This document shows, in pieces, positions 5,758 to 15,504 of a stretch of DNA of 64,000 nt; the stretch's first letter is position 1, and each line of letters starts with the position of its first letter. Both the position numbers and the translations under genes were made by a program. The DNA is from Bacteroidaceae bacterium (lineage in GTDB: Bacteria; Bacteroidota; Bacteroidia; Bacteroidales; Bacteroidaceae): positions 1 through 64,000 of the forward strand of contig JAKSIP010000007.1 in the NCBI GenBank assembly GCA_024398715.1, read 5' to 3'. The notes beneath the pieces are model-generated. The model saw only the letters and a list, made by a program, of their open reading frames with translations, searched no databases and had not been told where the DNA came from.

Positions 5758-7755
5758 TCAGAGGGTGGAGTAGAGGCGGGCGTACTCAAGCTGCTGGGAG
5801 ATGAAGTCGGCGCACGGAACAAGTTTGTAGTCAACAATGCGGCCGTCTTTCTCTACCGGAACGATAGTGGGGTTGACAACACCGCCGTAAGGCTTCAGGT
5901 CAAGTGCTTTGTAGCGTTCCAGAACCTCTTTGTGCAGTTCGGGGTCAACCTTCACTCCGTAGTTCTCTACCAAGTCTTTACCTGCCTGGTAGTCTCCGGT
6001 AGATTTGATCCGCTGAACCTCTGCAAGCAACTGTGCAAACAGAGCACGCAATGCTTTGTAGTCCTTGATTACAAAGTAGGTCTTGCCGTCTTTTTCCATG
6101 CGCTCAATCACTCCGTCAGCGACACCTTTTTCATAACACCATTCCGCAATGAACTTGCGGTTCTGCATGTGGGCCTCGGTAATGTTCTTGCCAGGTTCTA
6201 TGCGGCTCAGCTGAACCATAAGACCGTTGCGGATGTAGCTGCTGTATAAGGCTTTGTATGCGTTCTTGTCCGGCATGATGCCAAGCTCTACCATTTTTGG
6301 ATCTGCTGCGTAGTACAGACCGAACAGATCTGCGCGCCCCTCTTCAAGGGTTGATGCGTACTCTCCAAGAGCGTTTTCGCTTACGCCTGGCAAAAGCTGG
6401 CCTGAACCGTGTCCAAGACATTCATGCAGGTCTGTGTGGATCTGGTCGGCATAGAAACCGTATTTGCGGTACTGCTCAATTTCTTCTTTTGAGTATGCGA
6501 ATTCCTGCAATGTGCTGTTGGGCTGTTCCAATGAACTGTATTCTCTTGATGCGGTAACGTTGGCAATGGTAACGGATTTGCTTCCATATTCCTTCCGAAT
6601 CCAGTTGGAATTGGGGAGATTGATGCCTATCGGACTGGTGGGGTAGCTGTCTCCGCTTACACATATGGCGTTGATAACCTTTGCAGTTACGCCTTTACAC
6701 TCTTTCTTCTTGAAGCGGTCGTCAACCGGTGCATGATCCTCGAACCACTGTGCATTGCTGCTGATAATTTGAGTGCGCCTGGTAGCCTGGGCATCGGTAA
6801 GTTCAATGTAACCTTCCCATGTGCCGCGGCGGTCAAGAGGGTCGTTGTATGTCTCTATGAAGCCGTTGATGAAATCTATCATGCCGGAATTTTCCTTGAC
6901 CCACTCAATGTTGTACTGGTCCCATGTCTTGAGATCTCCTGTTTTGTAGTATTCAATAAGCAGACCGATAACCTTGCGCTGCTGGTCGTTTTCGGCGCAT
7001 GCGGCTGCCAGTTCCAGTTCCCGGCATATTTCCCTGATGGCAGGACCGTATTTGCTGCCAATGTTCCATACTTCCTCTTTCAGATTGCCGTTTGCATCCT
7101 TTACAAGTTTGGAGTTGAGACCAAGAAGAACAGGAGAGGCGGTATCGTTGGGAATCTTGTCATAAAATGCCTCTGCCTCCTGTCTTGTAATTCCCTGTCC
7201 GTAATAGTTTACAGCCGATGCCATCACAATGTCTTTTACCCCGTTTGTGGCGCGGCGCTGCGGATAGAGCAGAGGATTGTAAATGTAATTGGTCATTGCA
7301 TCAACCTGACTGTCCAGACCTGCACTTTTCATAAGCGATGCAAAATACTCTTCAGAACAGGCAGGGAAGAACTTGTCCTCGGCATAGTGATGGTGCATTC
7401 CGCTTGAAAAGAATACGCGTTTGGCATAGACAAGAAAATCTTTATAATCCTGACACTCTTTATCTCCTTTATAATCTGTCAGAATCTTTTCCAGAACTTT
7501 GCGCAGTTCAAGGTTGCCCTGACAGTTCTGGTCCCAGCGTATGTCGCGCCCGAACAGCGCAGCCTGACTGAGATGGTATGCGTATTCTTTCTGCTGTAAT
7601 GAGAGACTGTCCCAACCGGGCACCTGATAACGTGATACGCTGATGTCAGCAAAAGAATCTACTGTGTATGTGAAATCACTGCCGTTGCCCTGACATGCGG
7701 TCAGAGTTCCTAATGTAATACCAATTGCCATTATTTTAATTCCAGTTTTATTCAT
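5758..7755 (-). CDS. Dipeptidyl peptidase III (M49 family), lipoprotein
   Basis: 665 residues. It removes dipeptides from the N-terminus of short peptides using zinc. The family signature HEXXGH appears as HECLGH at residues 444-449, followed by the Glu-containing EEGRAD at 471-476 that supplies the third zinc ligand. The Cys within the motif is the form known in the Bacteroides thetaiotaomicron enzyme. The start at 7755 is chosen because it gives a signal peptide with lipobox LTAC (Cys21), so the enzyme is probably periplasmic or envelope-anchored; an ATG at 7872 would remove that signal from the terminus. A -7 element lies only 5 bp upstream of this start. It is transcribed divergently from xylA. 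Confidence 0.92.
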   Translation of the reverse strand: MNKTGIKIMAIGITLGTLTACQGNGSDFTYTVDSFADISVSRYQVPGWDSLSLQQKEYAYHLSQAALFGRDIRWDQNCQGNLELRKVLEKILTDYKGDKECQDYKDFLVYAKRVFFSSGMHHHYAEDKFFPACSEEYFASLMKSAGLDSQVDAMTNYIYNPLLYPQRRATNGVKDIVMASAVNYYGQGITRQEAEAFYDKIPNDTASPVLLGLNSKLVKDANGNLKEEVWNIGSKYGPAIREICRELELAAACAENDQQRKVIGLLIEYYKTGDLKTWDQYNIEWVKENSGMIDFINGFIETYNDPLDRRGTWEGYIELTDAQATRRTQIISSNAQWFEDHAPVDDRFKKKECKGVTAKVINAICVSGDSYPTSPIGINLPNSNWIRKEYGSKSVTIANVTASREYSSLEQPNSTLQEFAYSKEEIEQYRKYGFYADQIHTDLHECLGHGSGQLLPGVSENALGEYASTLEEGRADLFGLYYAADPKMVELGIMPDKNAYKALYSSYIRNGLMVQLSRIEPGKNITEAHMQNRKFIAEWCYEKGVADGVIERMEKDGKTYFVIKDYKALRALFAQLLAEVQRIKSTGDYQAGKDLVENYGVKVDPELHKEVLERYKALDLKPYGGVVNPTIVPVEKDGRIVDYKLVPCADFISQQLEYARLYSTL

Positions 7756-7760
7756 GACTG

Positions 7761-7768
7761 CAAATTTA
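7761..7768 (-). promoter_or_regulatory. -7 element for the DPP III gene
   Basis: TAAATTTG on the minus strand, ending 5 bp before the chosen start codon. If used, the messenger would be almost leaderless. A TTGATATC about 26 bp further upstream is a poor -33 candidate. Confidence 0.4.
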
Positions 7769-7800
7769 CTAATTTTTATGTTTTTTAATAGGATATCAAT

Positions 7801-7829
7801 TTGATATATAAAAATAATTGGTAACTTTG
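7801..7829 (+). promoter_or_regulatory. Promoter of xylA
   Basis: TTG at 7801-7803 and the -7 element TAACTTTG at 7822-7829, spacer 18. The start codon is at 7900, leaving a leader of about 65 nt. Overlaps the upstream region of the divergent DPP III gene. Confidence 0.65.
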
Positions 7830-7899
7830 CCATTGCTCTGTAGGAGTATGTTTTGAAAATTACTAATAACAAAATACATTAACTTTAAATTTTTTAGAA

Positions 7900-9210
7900 A
7901 TGGCAAAAGAATTTTTTCCTGAACTGAAGAAGATCAAGTTCGAGGGTAAGGATAGCAAGAACCCCATGGCTTTCCATTACTATGATGAGAACAAGGTTAT
8001 CATGGGCAAGACCATGAAAGAATGGTTGCGTTTCGCTATGGCTTGGTGGCATACTCTCTGTGCAGAAGGTGCAGACCAGTTCGGTGGCGGTACAAAGACA
8101 TTCCCTTGGACAGATGCTGATCCTCTGCAGATGGCAAAGAACAAGGTTGATGCAGGTTTCGAATTCATGCAGAAACTTGGTATTCCTTATTTCTGCTTCC
8201 ACGATGTTGACCTGATTTCTGAAGGTTCAAACGTAGCAGAATATGAGAAGAATATGAAAGCTATCGTTGCTTACATCAAAGAGAAACAGAAAGAGACCGG
8301 TGCCAAACTGTTGTGGTCAACAGCCAACGTATTCGGCAACAAACGCTATATGAACGGTGCTTCTACAAATCCTGATTTCGATGTTGTTGCACGCGCTATC
8401 GTTCAGATCAAGAACGCTATCGATGCAGGTATCGAACTCGGTGCTGAAAACTATGTATTCTGGGGCGGCCGTGAGGGTTACATGTCACTTCTGAACACAG
8501 ACCAGAAGCGTGAGAAGGAACACATGGCTACAATGCTGACCATGGCTCGTGACTATGCACGTTCAAAAGGTTTCAAGGGTACATTCCTGATTGAACCCAA
8601 ACCATGCGAGCCTTCAAAGCACCAGTACGATGTTGACACTGAAACAGTTATCGGTTTCCTCAAAGCTCATGGTCTTGACAAGGACTTCAAGGTTAATATT
8701 GAGGTTAACCACGCTACTCTTGCAGGTCATACATTCGAGCATGAGCTTGCTTGCGCTGTAGATGCCGGCATGCTCGGCTCTATCGATGCTAACCGCGGTG
8801 ACTATCAGAACGGTTGGGATACAGACCAGTTCCCAATTGACAACTACGAACTGACACAGGCTTGGATGGAAATCATCCGTGGCGGTGGTCTGGGTACAGG
8901 TGGTACAAACTTCGATGCCAAGACACGCCGTAACTCAACAGACCTTGAGGATATTGCAATTGCTCACATCAGCGGTATGGATGCAATGGCACGTGCTCTT
9001 GAGTGCGCAGCAAAGCTGCTTGAGGAATCACCTTACAAGGCAATGAAGGCTGCACGTTACGCTTCATTCGACAAGGGTATCGGTAAGGACTTCGAGGATG
9101 GCAAGCTTACACTTGAGCAGGCTTACGAATATGGTAAGAAGGTTGACGAGCCAAAGCAGACCAGCGGCAAGCAGGAACTGTATGAGGCAATTGTTGCAAT
9201 GTACGCTTAA
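7900..9210 (+). CDS. xylA: Xylose isomerase
   Basis: 436 residues, the usual length for class II xylose isomerase. It interconverts D-xylose and D-xylulose in the cytoplasm. The catalytic HDVD is at residues 101-104, and the metal-binding segments [13 protein letters not shown] and SIDANRGD are intact. It has its own promoter and terminator and no xylulokinase or xylose transporter beside it, so it stands as a single-gene unit here; the pathway partners must lie elsewhere. Codon usage is strongly biased, as expected for a highly expressed gene. No regulatory site was recognised beyond the promoter. Confidence 0.97.
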   Translation: MAKEFFPELKKIKFEGKDSKNPMAFHYYDENKVIMGKTMKEWLRFAMAWWHTLCAEGADQFGGGTKTFPWTDADPLQMAKNKVDAGFEFMQKLGIPYFCFHDVDLISEGSNVAEYEKNMKAIVAYIKEKQKETGAKLLWSTANVFGNKRYMNGASTNPDFDVVARAIVQIKNAIDAGIELGAENYVFWGGREGYMSLLNTDQKREKEHMATMLTMARDYARSKGFKGTFLIEPKPCEPSKHQYDVDTETVIGFLKAHGLDKDFKVNIEVNHATLAGHTFEHELACAVDAGMLGSIDANRGDYQNGWDTDQFPIDNYELTQAWMEIIRGGGLGTGGTNFDAKTRRNSTDLEDIAIAHISGMDAMARALECAAKLLEESPYKAMKAARYASFDKGIGKDFEDGKLTLEQAYEYGKKVDEPKQTSGKQELYEAIVAMYA

Positions 9211-9236
9211 GTATTTGTAATTATCATACGTAAAGT

Positions 9237-9272
9237 AAAAGGTGGAATTCTTATAGATTTCCACCTTTTTTT
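9237..9272 (+). terminator. Terminator after xylA
   Basis: AAAAGGTGGAAAT-type stem (AGGTGGAAT / ATTTCCACCT) followed by eight Ts. Confidence 0.85.
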
Positions 9273-9306
9273 TATAAATTCGCAGCATAATTGATTTGAG
9301 GAAAAT

Positions 9307-10359
9307 ATGGCAAGTAACAATCATCTGGTTATTATGGCAGGCGGTATAGGAAGCCGTTTCTGGCCTCTGAGTACCGCTGAAACACCTAAACAGTTTATTG
9401 ATGTACTGGGTTGCGGAAGAACGCTGATCCAACTCACTGTTGACCGCTTTGAATCCATCTGTCCTATTGAAAATGTATGGGTGGTCACTAATGCGGCATA
9501 TATGGGAATTGTAAAGGAACAGCTTCCCGGTATTCCTCAAAGTAATATTCTGTGCGAACCGTGCCGTAGAAATACCGCACCCTGCATAGCATATGTAAGT
9601 TGGAAAATCAAGAAACAAAATCCCAAGGCCAATATTGCAGTTACTCCAAGTGACCATATCGTAATGGATGTGCCGGAGTTCAGGAAAATCATTAAAAAGT
9701 CTCTTGACTTCACTGCCATGAGCGATGCCATTCTGACCCTTGGTATGAAACCTACGCGTCCAGAAACCGGTTACGGCTATATTGAGTCAGATCTTACTCC
9801 TACAATTACCAAAGGCATTTACCGTGTGGATTCATTTAAGGAAAAACCGGATATTGATTTGACAAAAGAGTACATAAAACGAGATAACTTCTATTGGAAT
9901 TCGGGAATATTCATCTGGAATGTCAATACAGTTGTAAATGCATTCCGCATATATCAGCCGGAAATTGCCCGGATATTTGAGAGTATGCTGCCTGATTTCT
10001 ATACGGATAGGGAACAGCAACTGATCAATGAAAAGTTCCCTACCTGCCCGAATATTTCTGTTGATTACGCCATTATGGAAAACGCAGAAGATATCTATGT
10101 ATGTCCTGCAGATTTCGGATGGAGCGATTTGGGTACCTGGGGCTCTCTGTTCAGCGTCAAATCAAAAGGTGTACATGGTAATGTTGCAATAGGAAATAAT
10201 ATCAATATATGCCAAAGCAACAATTGTCTGGTTTATTCCAAAGAAGAAAAGAAAGTTGTTGTTATTGGAATGAATGACTGCATTATTGCCGAGCAGGATG
10301 ACAAACTGCTGGTTTGCCGTATGTCCGATGAACAGCTGATAAAGAATTTTACCGACTAA
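9307..10359 (+). CDS. manC: Mannose-1-phosphate guanylyltransferase
   Basis: 350 residues. It makes GDP-mannose from GTP and mannose-1-phosphate, a precursor for fucose and mannose in capsule, LPS and glycoproteins. The nucleotidyltransferase signature MAGGIGSRFWPLS is at about residues 11-23, the VTPSDH motif at about 116, and FKEKP at about 178. It is the short form with no C-terminal phosphomannose isomerase domain. The 3' end overlaps the convergent dedA gene by 11 bp, so no terminator separates them. No exact TAnnTTTG promoter was found in the short gap after the xylA terminator. Confidence 0.93.
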   Translation: MASNNHLVIMAGGIGSRFWPLSTAETPKQFIDVLGCGRTLIQLTVDRFESICPIENVWVVTNAAYMGIVKEQLPGIPQSNILCEPCRRNTAPCIAYVSWKIKKQNPKANIAVTPSDHIVMDVPEFRKIIKKSLDFTAMSDAILTLGMKPTRPETGYGYIESDLTPTITKGIYRVDSFKEKPDIDLTKEYIKRDNFYWNSGIFIWNVNTVVNAFRIYQPEIARIFESMLPDFYTDREQQLINEKFPTCPNISVDYAIMENAEDIYVCPADFGWSDLGTWGSLFSVKSKGVHGNVAIGNNINICQSNNCLVYSKEEKKVVVIGMNDCIIAEQDDKLLVCRMSDEQLIKNFTD

Positions 10360-10990
10360 CGCGCCTGCGGCGGATATTCCTGACAATCAGAAATACAAGT
10401 ATTGCAGCTACGATGGCGGCTATTGAATAGCCAATCTCGTGGCTGTATTTTGTTACAGTATCTCTCAATTGGTCTTCCGGAACAACTTTTTCCAAGTAGA
10501 ATCCCAATACGGCAAGAACAATATTCCAACAGCCTGCTCCAAGGGCTGTATAGCCAATGAATTTTCCAAGACTCATCTTTGCCAGACCGGCAGGAATTGA
10601 TATAAGCTGTCTGATTGCGGGAATAAGTCTCCCTACAAATGTGGAAACGGCTCCGTGATCATTGAAATAACTCTCAGCCTTTTCTATCTTCTCTCCGCTT
10701 AACAGCAGCATGTGCCCTAATTTGCTGTCTGCAAATTTATATACAAGCGGTTTGCCAATCCACAGTGAAAGAAAGTAGTTGACCAATGCGCCTGCGCATG
10801 CTCCTATTGTAGCAAAAACCACAATCAAAGCCAGACTCAAATCTCCTGTTGCGGCAGCATGATACGCTGCCGGTGGAACAACTATTTCCGACGGAAAAGG
10901 AATAAATGAGCTTTCAATGGCCATAAGTATGGTTATGGTCCAGTAATTCAGGTGAGCCAAACACCATCCGATAAAGCCTACCGATTCCAT
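10349..10990 (-). CDS. DedA-family membrane protein
   Basis: 213 residues with four to five hydrophobic segments. It belongs to the DedA/SNARE-associated (VTT) family: ESSFIPFPSEIV near residue 25 and the conserved VGRLIPAIRQLISIPAG near 125 are typical. DedA proteins are inner-membrane transporters; some flip undecaprenyl phosphate or phosphatidylethanolamine, but the substrate cannot be told from sequence. Its ATG overlaps the stop of glnS (TAATG), so the two are translationally coupled. The 3' end overlaps manC by 11 bp on the other strand. Confidence 0.9.
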   Translation of the reverse strand: MESVGFIGWCLAHLNYWTITILMAIESSFIPFPSEIVVPPAAYHAAATGDLSLALIVVFATIGACAGALVNYFLSLWIGKPLVYKFADSKLGHMLLLSGEKIEKAESYFNDHGAVSTFVGRLIPAIRQLISIPAGLAKMSLGKFIGYTALGAGCWNIVLAVLGFYLEKVVPEDQLRDTVTKYSHEIGYSIAAIVAAILVFLIVRNIRRRRVSR

Positions 10991-12726
10991 TATCTGTTGA
11001 TTTTACTCCAGGTGTCCTTCAGGGAAACCGTGCGGTTGAAAATCAAGTGATCAGGCGTAGAATCCTTGTCTGTGCAGAAATATCCTATACGCTGGAACTG
11101 GAAGTGGTCCAACGGTTTGGTGTCTGCAAGGAATTCTTCCACATAGCATTCAGTACGTATCTCAAGGGAATCGTCATTGAACATGCGGTGCATTGCATCT
11201 ATGATAGGCAAACCTTCTTCATCGGTAAGGCGGGCAAGTTCATCGCGCGGATTCTCAACTTTCCACAGACGGTCATACAGACGTACTTCTGCCTTAATGC
11301 CATTATCTGCGCTAACCCAATGTATTGTGCCTTTAACCTTGCGGTTGCAATCTGACTGGCCTGTCTTTGTCTCAGGGATATACTCGCAATAGACTTCTTC
11401 AACCTGACCTTGTGCATTCTTCTTACAACCTGTACAAAGAACTATGTAGGCGTTCTTCAAACGGACCTCACGACCCGGTGAAAGGCGGAAATATTTGGCA
11501 GGTGCATCTTCCATAAAGTCTTCACGTTCAATCCAGAGTTCGCGGCCAAAGCTGATTGTATGTGTGCCTGCGCTTTCATCTTCCGGATTGTTGATTGCGG
11601 TAAGAACCTCATGCTGTTTCTCCGGATAGTTTGTAATAATCAGTTTGACCGGATTGATTACTGCAGAAACACGTGTGGCGCGCGCATTCAGATCCTCGCG
11701 GATGGCAGACTCCATAAGTGCTATGTCATTAAGGGCGTCGAACTTGGTATATCCGATGCGGTCAACAAACATTCTGATTGACTCCGGAGTATATCCGCGA
11801 CGGCGGTATCCGCAAATGGTAGGCATACGCGGATCGTCCCAACCGCTTACAAAACCTTCTTTTACCAATGCAAGCAGATTGCGCTTGCTGAGCAGCGTGT
11901 AATTCAGGTTAAGCTTGTTGAACTCGGTCTGACGTGAACGGTGGTCGTCAAGGTCCTGACCCTTCTTTAGCCAGTCGATGAACAAATCGTATAGCGGACG
12001 GTGAGGAACAAACTCAAGTGTACAGAGTGAATGTGTTACCCCTTCAAAGAAATCGCTCTGACCATGCGCAAAATCGTACATAGGGTAGGCTTTCCATTTT
12101 GTTCCGGTACGGTGGTGGGGAGTCTTTACAATTCTGTAGATGATAGGGTCGCGGAACTGCATGCTGCTGCTTGCCATATCGATTTTTGCACGCAGTACCA
12201 TGCTGCCTTCAACGGCCTCGTCGGTATTCATGTGGTAGAACAGACGCAGGTTCTCTTCTATCGGACGGTCACGGTACGGACTGTTGGTACCGGGCTGTGT
12301 GGGAGTTCCTTTCTGAGTAGCTATCTCTTCCTGACTCTGCTGGTCAATGTAAGCCTTGCCTTCTTTGATAAGCTCAACGGCAAAATCCCATAACTGCTGG
12401 AAATAGTCAGATGCGTAATATTCATTTCCCCATTGGAAACCGAGCCAGTTGATATCTTCTTTGATGGCATCAACATATTCTACGTTTTCTTTTGTGGGGT
12501 TTGTATCGTCAAAACGCAGATTGCAGACTCCGCCGTATTTCTGGGCAATTCCAAAATCAAGGCAGATGGCTTTTGCATGGCCGATATGCAAGTATCCGTT
12601 AGGTTCCGGCGGGAAGCGTGTCTGCACACGACCGTCGTTCTTGCCTTGGGCAAGATCCTTCTCTACCATTTCTTCTATAAAGTTCAGGCTGCGCTTGGGT
12701 GCCTCTGCTTTGGAATTCTCTACCAT
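10990..12726 (-). CDS. glnS: Glutaminyl-tRNA synthetase
   Basis: 578 residues. A class I synthetase that charges tRNA-Gln with glutamine. The HIGH-type motif PPEPNGYLHIGHAKA is at about residues 41-55 and the KMSKS counterpart LLSKRN at about 280. The anticodon-binding beta barrels fill the C-terminal 240 residues. Presence of GlnRS means the organism need not rely on the GatCAB route for Gln-tRNA. It starts 14 bp after the small secreted protein gene at 12741-13211 and overlaps dedA by one base, so all three are probably one operon from the promoter near 13242. Confidence 0.97.
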   Translation of the reverse strand: MVENSKAEAPKRSLNFIEEMVEKDLAQGKNDGRVQTRFPPEPNGYLHIGHAKAICLDFGIAQKYGGVCNLRFDDTNPTKENVEYVDAIKEDINWLGFQWGNEYYASDYFQQLWDFAVELIKEGKAYIDQQSQEEIATQKGTPTQPGTNSPYRDRPIEENLRLFYHMNTDEAVEGSMVLRAKIDMASSSMQFRDPIIYRIVKTPHHRTGTKWKAYPMYDFAHGQSDFFEGVTHSLCTLEFVPHRPLYDLFIDWLKKGQDLDDHRSRQTEFNKLNLNYTLLSKRNLLALVKEGFVSGWDDPRMPTICGYRRRGYTPESIRMFVDRIGYTKFDALNDIALMESAIREDLNARATRVSAVINPVKLIITNYPEKQHEVLTAINNPEDESAGTHTISFGRELWIEREDFMEDAPAKYFRLSPGREVRLKNAYIVLCTGCKKNAQGQVEEVYCEYIPETKTGQSDCNRKVKGTIHWVSADNGIKAEVRLYDRLWKVENPRDELARLTDEEGLPIIDAMHRMFNDDSLEIRTECYVEEFLADTKPLDHFQFQRIGYFCTDKDSTPDHLIFNRTVSLKDTWSKINR

Positions 12727-12740
12727 ATGTTCAAGTATAT

Positions 12741-13211
12741 TTATTTCTTGTTCTTTTTGTCTTTCTTTACCTTCTTGTCAGTGTCAGCCGGAGCGGTTGT
12801 GTCTTCTTCAACTATAGGCTCGTCGCAATAGAAAATGCGTATTTTAAGACCTCCGTCCGCAAAGTCAAGCTTGCCTTTAAGGTGCGTAGGATCGTTCAGG
12901 AAGTCAAGTTCCTTGCTGTCCGTCACAATTACCGGTCTTGTATATTCTGCACCGAATTTGCCGTTGTTCTCAATGAATATGGAACAGTCCTGTCCGGACT
13001 TGTCTTTGCCTTTCAGTACATAACGTGCGGACAAACCTGAATATTCTGCATTCATTTTCTGTGTATCCACACCGCCAGGCATTACATTTCCTGTAAAATA
13101 CTCGCTTTCTGCGTTGCCGCTGAAATTGATGAAATTGATACTTTGTCCATTGTTGTTCTTTACCATAAAGGTCTGCCCTATAATGATAAGGATAGTCAGA
13201 ATTTCTTTCAT
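12741..13211 (-). CDS. Small secreted protein, DUF3237-like
   Basis: 156 residues. The N-terminus (MKEILTILIIIGQTFM) resembles a signal peptide without a lipobox. The middle contains YSGLSARYVLKGKD and a strand-rich pattern like that of DUF3237 barrel proteins. The last 20 residues are an acidic stretch followed by a Lys-rich tail (KKVKKDKKNKK), unusual for a secreted protein and possibly nucleic-acid or envelope binding. It is first in a unit with glnS and dedA. Function unknown; the family call is tentative. Confidence 0.55.
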   Translation of the reverse strand: MKEILTILIIIGQTFMVKNNNGQSINFINFSGNAESEYFTGNVMPGGVDTQKMNAEYSGLSARYVLKGKDKSGQDCSIFIENNGKFGAEYTRPVIVTDSKELDFLNDPTHLKGKLDFADGGLKIRIFYCDEPIVEEDTTAPADTDKKVKKDKKNKK

Positions 13212-13241
13212 ATTTCAATTTGATATTGGTTTTACCATTTG

Positions 13242-13249
13242 CAAAGTTA
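13242..13249 (-). promoter_or_regulatory. -7 element of the 13211-glnS-dedA unit
   Basis: Minus-strand TAACTTTG matching TAnnTTTG, 30 bp upstream of the ATG at 13211. Confidence 0.6.
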
Positions 13250-13305
13250 CTCATTTTTTTTGTGCGAAATTTTGCAATTTGCTACTAATTTCCTGAAAAA
13301 ATTGT

Positions 13306-13313
13306 TATGTTTG
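13306..13313 (+). promoter_or_regulatory. -7 element of the glycosyltransferase gene
   Basis: TATGTTTG at 13306-13313, 30 bp upstream of the ATG at 13344. The nearest TTG upstream (13279-13281) gives a spacer of 24, which is long. Confidence 0.5.
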
Positions 13314-13343
13314 CGTATGAACAAATTTATATGACAGTCTGTT

Positions 13344-14255
13344 ATGGGAAAGTTGTCTATTCTTATACCTGTTTTCAATTGGGATTGCAGACAATTGCTG
13401 ACTGATTTGCATACTCAAGCGGTAGAGGAAGGTCTTGATTTCCAATTGGTAGCCATAGATGACGCTTCTACAAAGACTCAGCTCAAAAGGCAGAATGCTG
13501 CGGTGGCATCGGGCTTGGAATTCTGCAAATATCTGGAACTGACAACAAACCTTGACCGTGCTTCCATGCGGAATTTTCTGGCAAAACAGGCCGATGGGGA
13601 TATACTCCTGTTCATAGACTGCGATGCCGGCGTGATAAGCAACCGGTTCCTTGCAAATTATCTGGCCGCTTATGAGGAAGCCAGACAATCGGGCAACGAA
13701 AGTGTTGTTGTTGGAGGGCTTACCCATTCATATCTGCGTCCCAAAGAAGGTATGGAATTGCGCTATTATTATGAGATTGAAGCAGATAAAAAGCGCTCCG
13801 CACAGTTCCGTTCCATTGACCCTTATGCGGAATTTACCGCGTTTTCTTTCCTTATCAGCCGCAATCAGTTCTACAATATATGCTTTGATGAGAAAATTAC
13901 CGAATACGGCTACGAGGATGTCCTTTTCGGTGCCGAACTCCAAAACAGGGGGATAGGAATTGTCCATATAGACAATCCGCTTGTCCATATGGGGATTGAA
14001 AGCAGTAAAGACTATCTGAAAAAAGTAGAGTCCTCTCTAAGACAGGCGTATATGCTTGGCAATATAGTCAGAAAACATTCAAAGGTAGCAATATATTGCC
14101 AGAAGATATCGGAATGGCATATCAGGTGGGCGGTGCTTCTGTTCTGGCGTATTTCCAAGGGCGTGATTAAAAGAAACCTGCTTGGCCGCAAGCCCAATCT
14201 GAACTGGTTCTCTTTCTATAAATTGGGATACTTTATGTCTCTCTCTTCCAAATAG
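13344..14255 (+). CDS. Family 2 glycosyltransferase
   Basis: 303 residues. A GT-A fold enzyme that transfers a sugar from a nucleotide donor. LSILIPVFNWDC at the N-terminus starts the nucleotide-binding strand, FIDCDAG at about residues 92-98 is the DXD metal site, and YGYEDVLFG near 195 matches the ED catalytic-base motif. There is no membrane segment, so it should be cytoplasmic or peripheral. It is a single gene between opposing genes; its last 23 bp overlap rarA on the other strand. Acceptor and sugar cannot be deduced. Confidence 0.88.
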   Translation: MGKLSILIPVFNWDCRQLLTDLHTQAVEEGLDFQLVAIDDASTKTQLKRQNAAVASGLEFCKYLELTTNLDRASMRNFLAKQADGDILLFIDCDAGVISNRFLANYLAAYEEARQSGNESVVVGGLTHSYLRPKEGMELRYYYEIEADKKRSAQFRSIDPYAEFTAFSFLISRNQFYNICFDEKITEYGYEDVLFGAELQNRGIGIVHIDNPLVHMGIESSKDYLKKVESSLRQAYMLGNIVRKHSKVAIYCQKISEWHIRWAVLLFWRISKGVIKRNLLGRKPNLNWFSFYKLGYFMSLSSK

Positions 14256-15504
14256 TATCCATTCTTGCTTTCAGACGGTCTTCCTGCTCGTTTTTCTGGG
14301 CTTCCCAGAATCTTGTTCCTGTCAGAGCGTCCGGAAGGTACTGCTGGTCAACAAAATGCCCAGGATAGTTGTGGGCATACTTGTACTCCGTTCCGTAACC
14401 CAGTTCTTTCATCAGGCCGGTAGGAGCGTTGCGCAGGTGCAACGGAACAGGTAAATCTCCTGTTTCTTTCACTTTCTGCAATGCACTGTCAATTCCCAAA
14501 TAAGCGGAGTTACTCTTGGCGCTGGCGGCAAGATATACAGTAGCCTGGGCAAGGGGAATGCGTCCCTCGGGCCAACCTATTTTCAAGACTGCATCGGCGG
14601 CGGCGTTTGCAAGCAACATTGCGTTGGGGTTTGCCAGACCTATATCTTCCGATGCCGAAATTATCAGACGTCTTGCAATAAACATAGGGTCCTCTCCACC
14701 CTCAATCATGCGTGCCAGCCAATACAAGGCGGCATCAGGATCACTCCCGCGAATTGATTTGATGAATGCTGAGATTATGTCGTAATGCATTTCTCCGTTC
14801 TTGTCATAAGCTGAAGGATTGCCTTGCAGACATTTTGTTACAAAGTCATTTGTTATTTCAAGACCGGAAGCCGACGGTTCCATGTTGTTTGCCAGCAGTT
14901 CAATGATGTTCAGAAGTTTGCGGGCATCGCCGCCTGAATATCTTAGCAGAGAAGTATCTTCTTTCAGAACAATATTCCTCTCTTTCAGATAAATGTCTTC
15001 TGACAGTGCACGGTTTGCCAGCCTGATCAGATCATCTTTTCCCAAAGACTCCAGAACGTAAACCTGGCATCTGGACAATAACGGCCGGATAATTTCAAAA
15101 GACGGATTCTCGGTAGTGGCACCTATCAGTGTGACCACACCGGTTTCTACTGCCTGCAATAGAGAATCCTGTTGTGATTTGTTGAATCTGTGAATCTCGT
15201 CAATGAACAGAATGGGACTTGCATTGTTGAAGAACCTGCTTTGTCTTGCCTTGTCCAGAACGTCTCTTACATCTTTCACTCCGGAACTTACTGCGCTCAA
15301 CGTATAGAAAGACAAATCAAGTTTCTGCGCAATAATATTTGCCAGTGTGGTTTTGCCGGTACCGGGAGGTCCCCATAGAATGAAAGAGGATATGTGCCCG
15401 CTCTCTATCATTTTTCTGAGCGGCGCACCCGGACCTACTATCTGTTGCTGTCCAACATATTCATCCAGCGTCTTTGGACGCATTCTTTCAGCCAATGGTT
15501 CCAT
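14233..15504 (-). CDS. rarA: Replication-associated recombination protein A (AAA+ ATPase)
   Basis: 423 residues, the usual size of RarA/MgsA/WRNIP1. A tetrameric AAA+ ATPase that acts at stalled replication forks with SSB. The Walker A GPPGTGKTT is at residues 45-53, Walker B LFIDEIHRFNKSQQD near 100, and sensor 1 GATTENPSFE near 130. The C-terminal MgsA domain (EYKYAHNYPGHFVDQQYLP) is intact. The start codon directly follows the AraC-gene stop, so it is downstream in that unit; the 3' end overlaps the glycosyltransferase gene. Confidence 0.95.
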   Translation of the reverse strand: MEPLAERMRPKTLDEYVGQQQIVGPGAPLRKMIESGHISSFILWGPPGTGKTTLANIIAQKLDLSFYTLSAVSSGVKDVRDVLDKARQSRFFNNASPILFIDEIHRFNKSQQDSLLQAVETGVVTLIGATTENPSFEIIRPLLSRCQVYVLESLGKDDLIRLANRALSEDIYLKERNIVLKEDTSLLRYSGGDARKLLNIIELLANNMEPSASGLEITNDFVTKCLQGNPSAYDKNGEMHYDIISAFIKSIRGSDPDAALYWLARMIEGGEDPMFIARRLIISASEDIGLANPNAMLLANAAADAVLKIGWPEGRIPLAQATVYLAASAKSNSAYLGIDSALQKVKETGDLPVPLHLRNAPTGLMKELGYGTEYKYAHNYPGHFVDQQYLPDALTGTRFWEAQKNEQEDRLKARMDTIWKRET

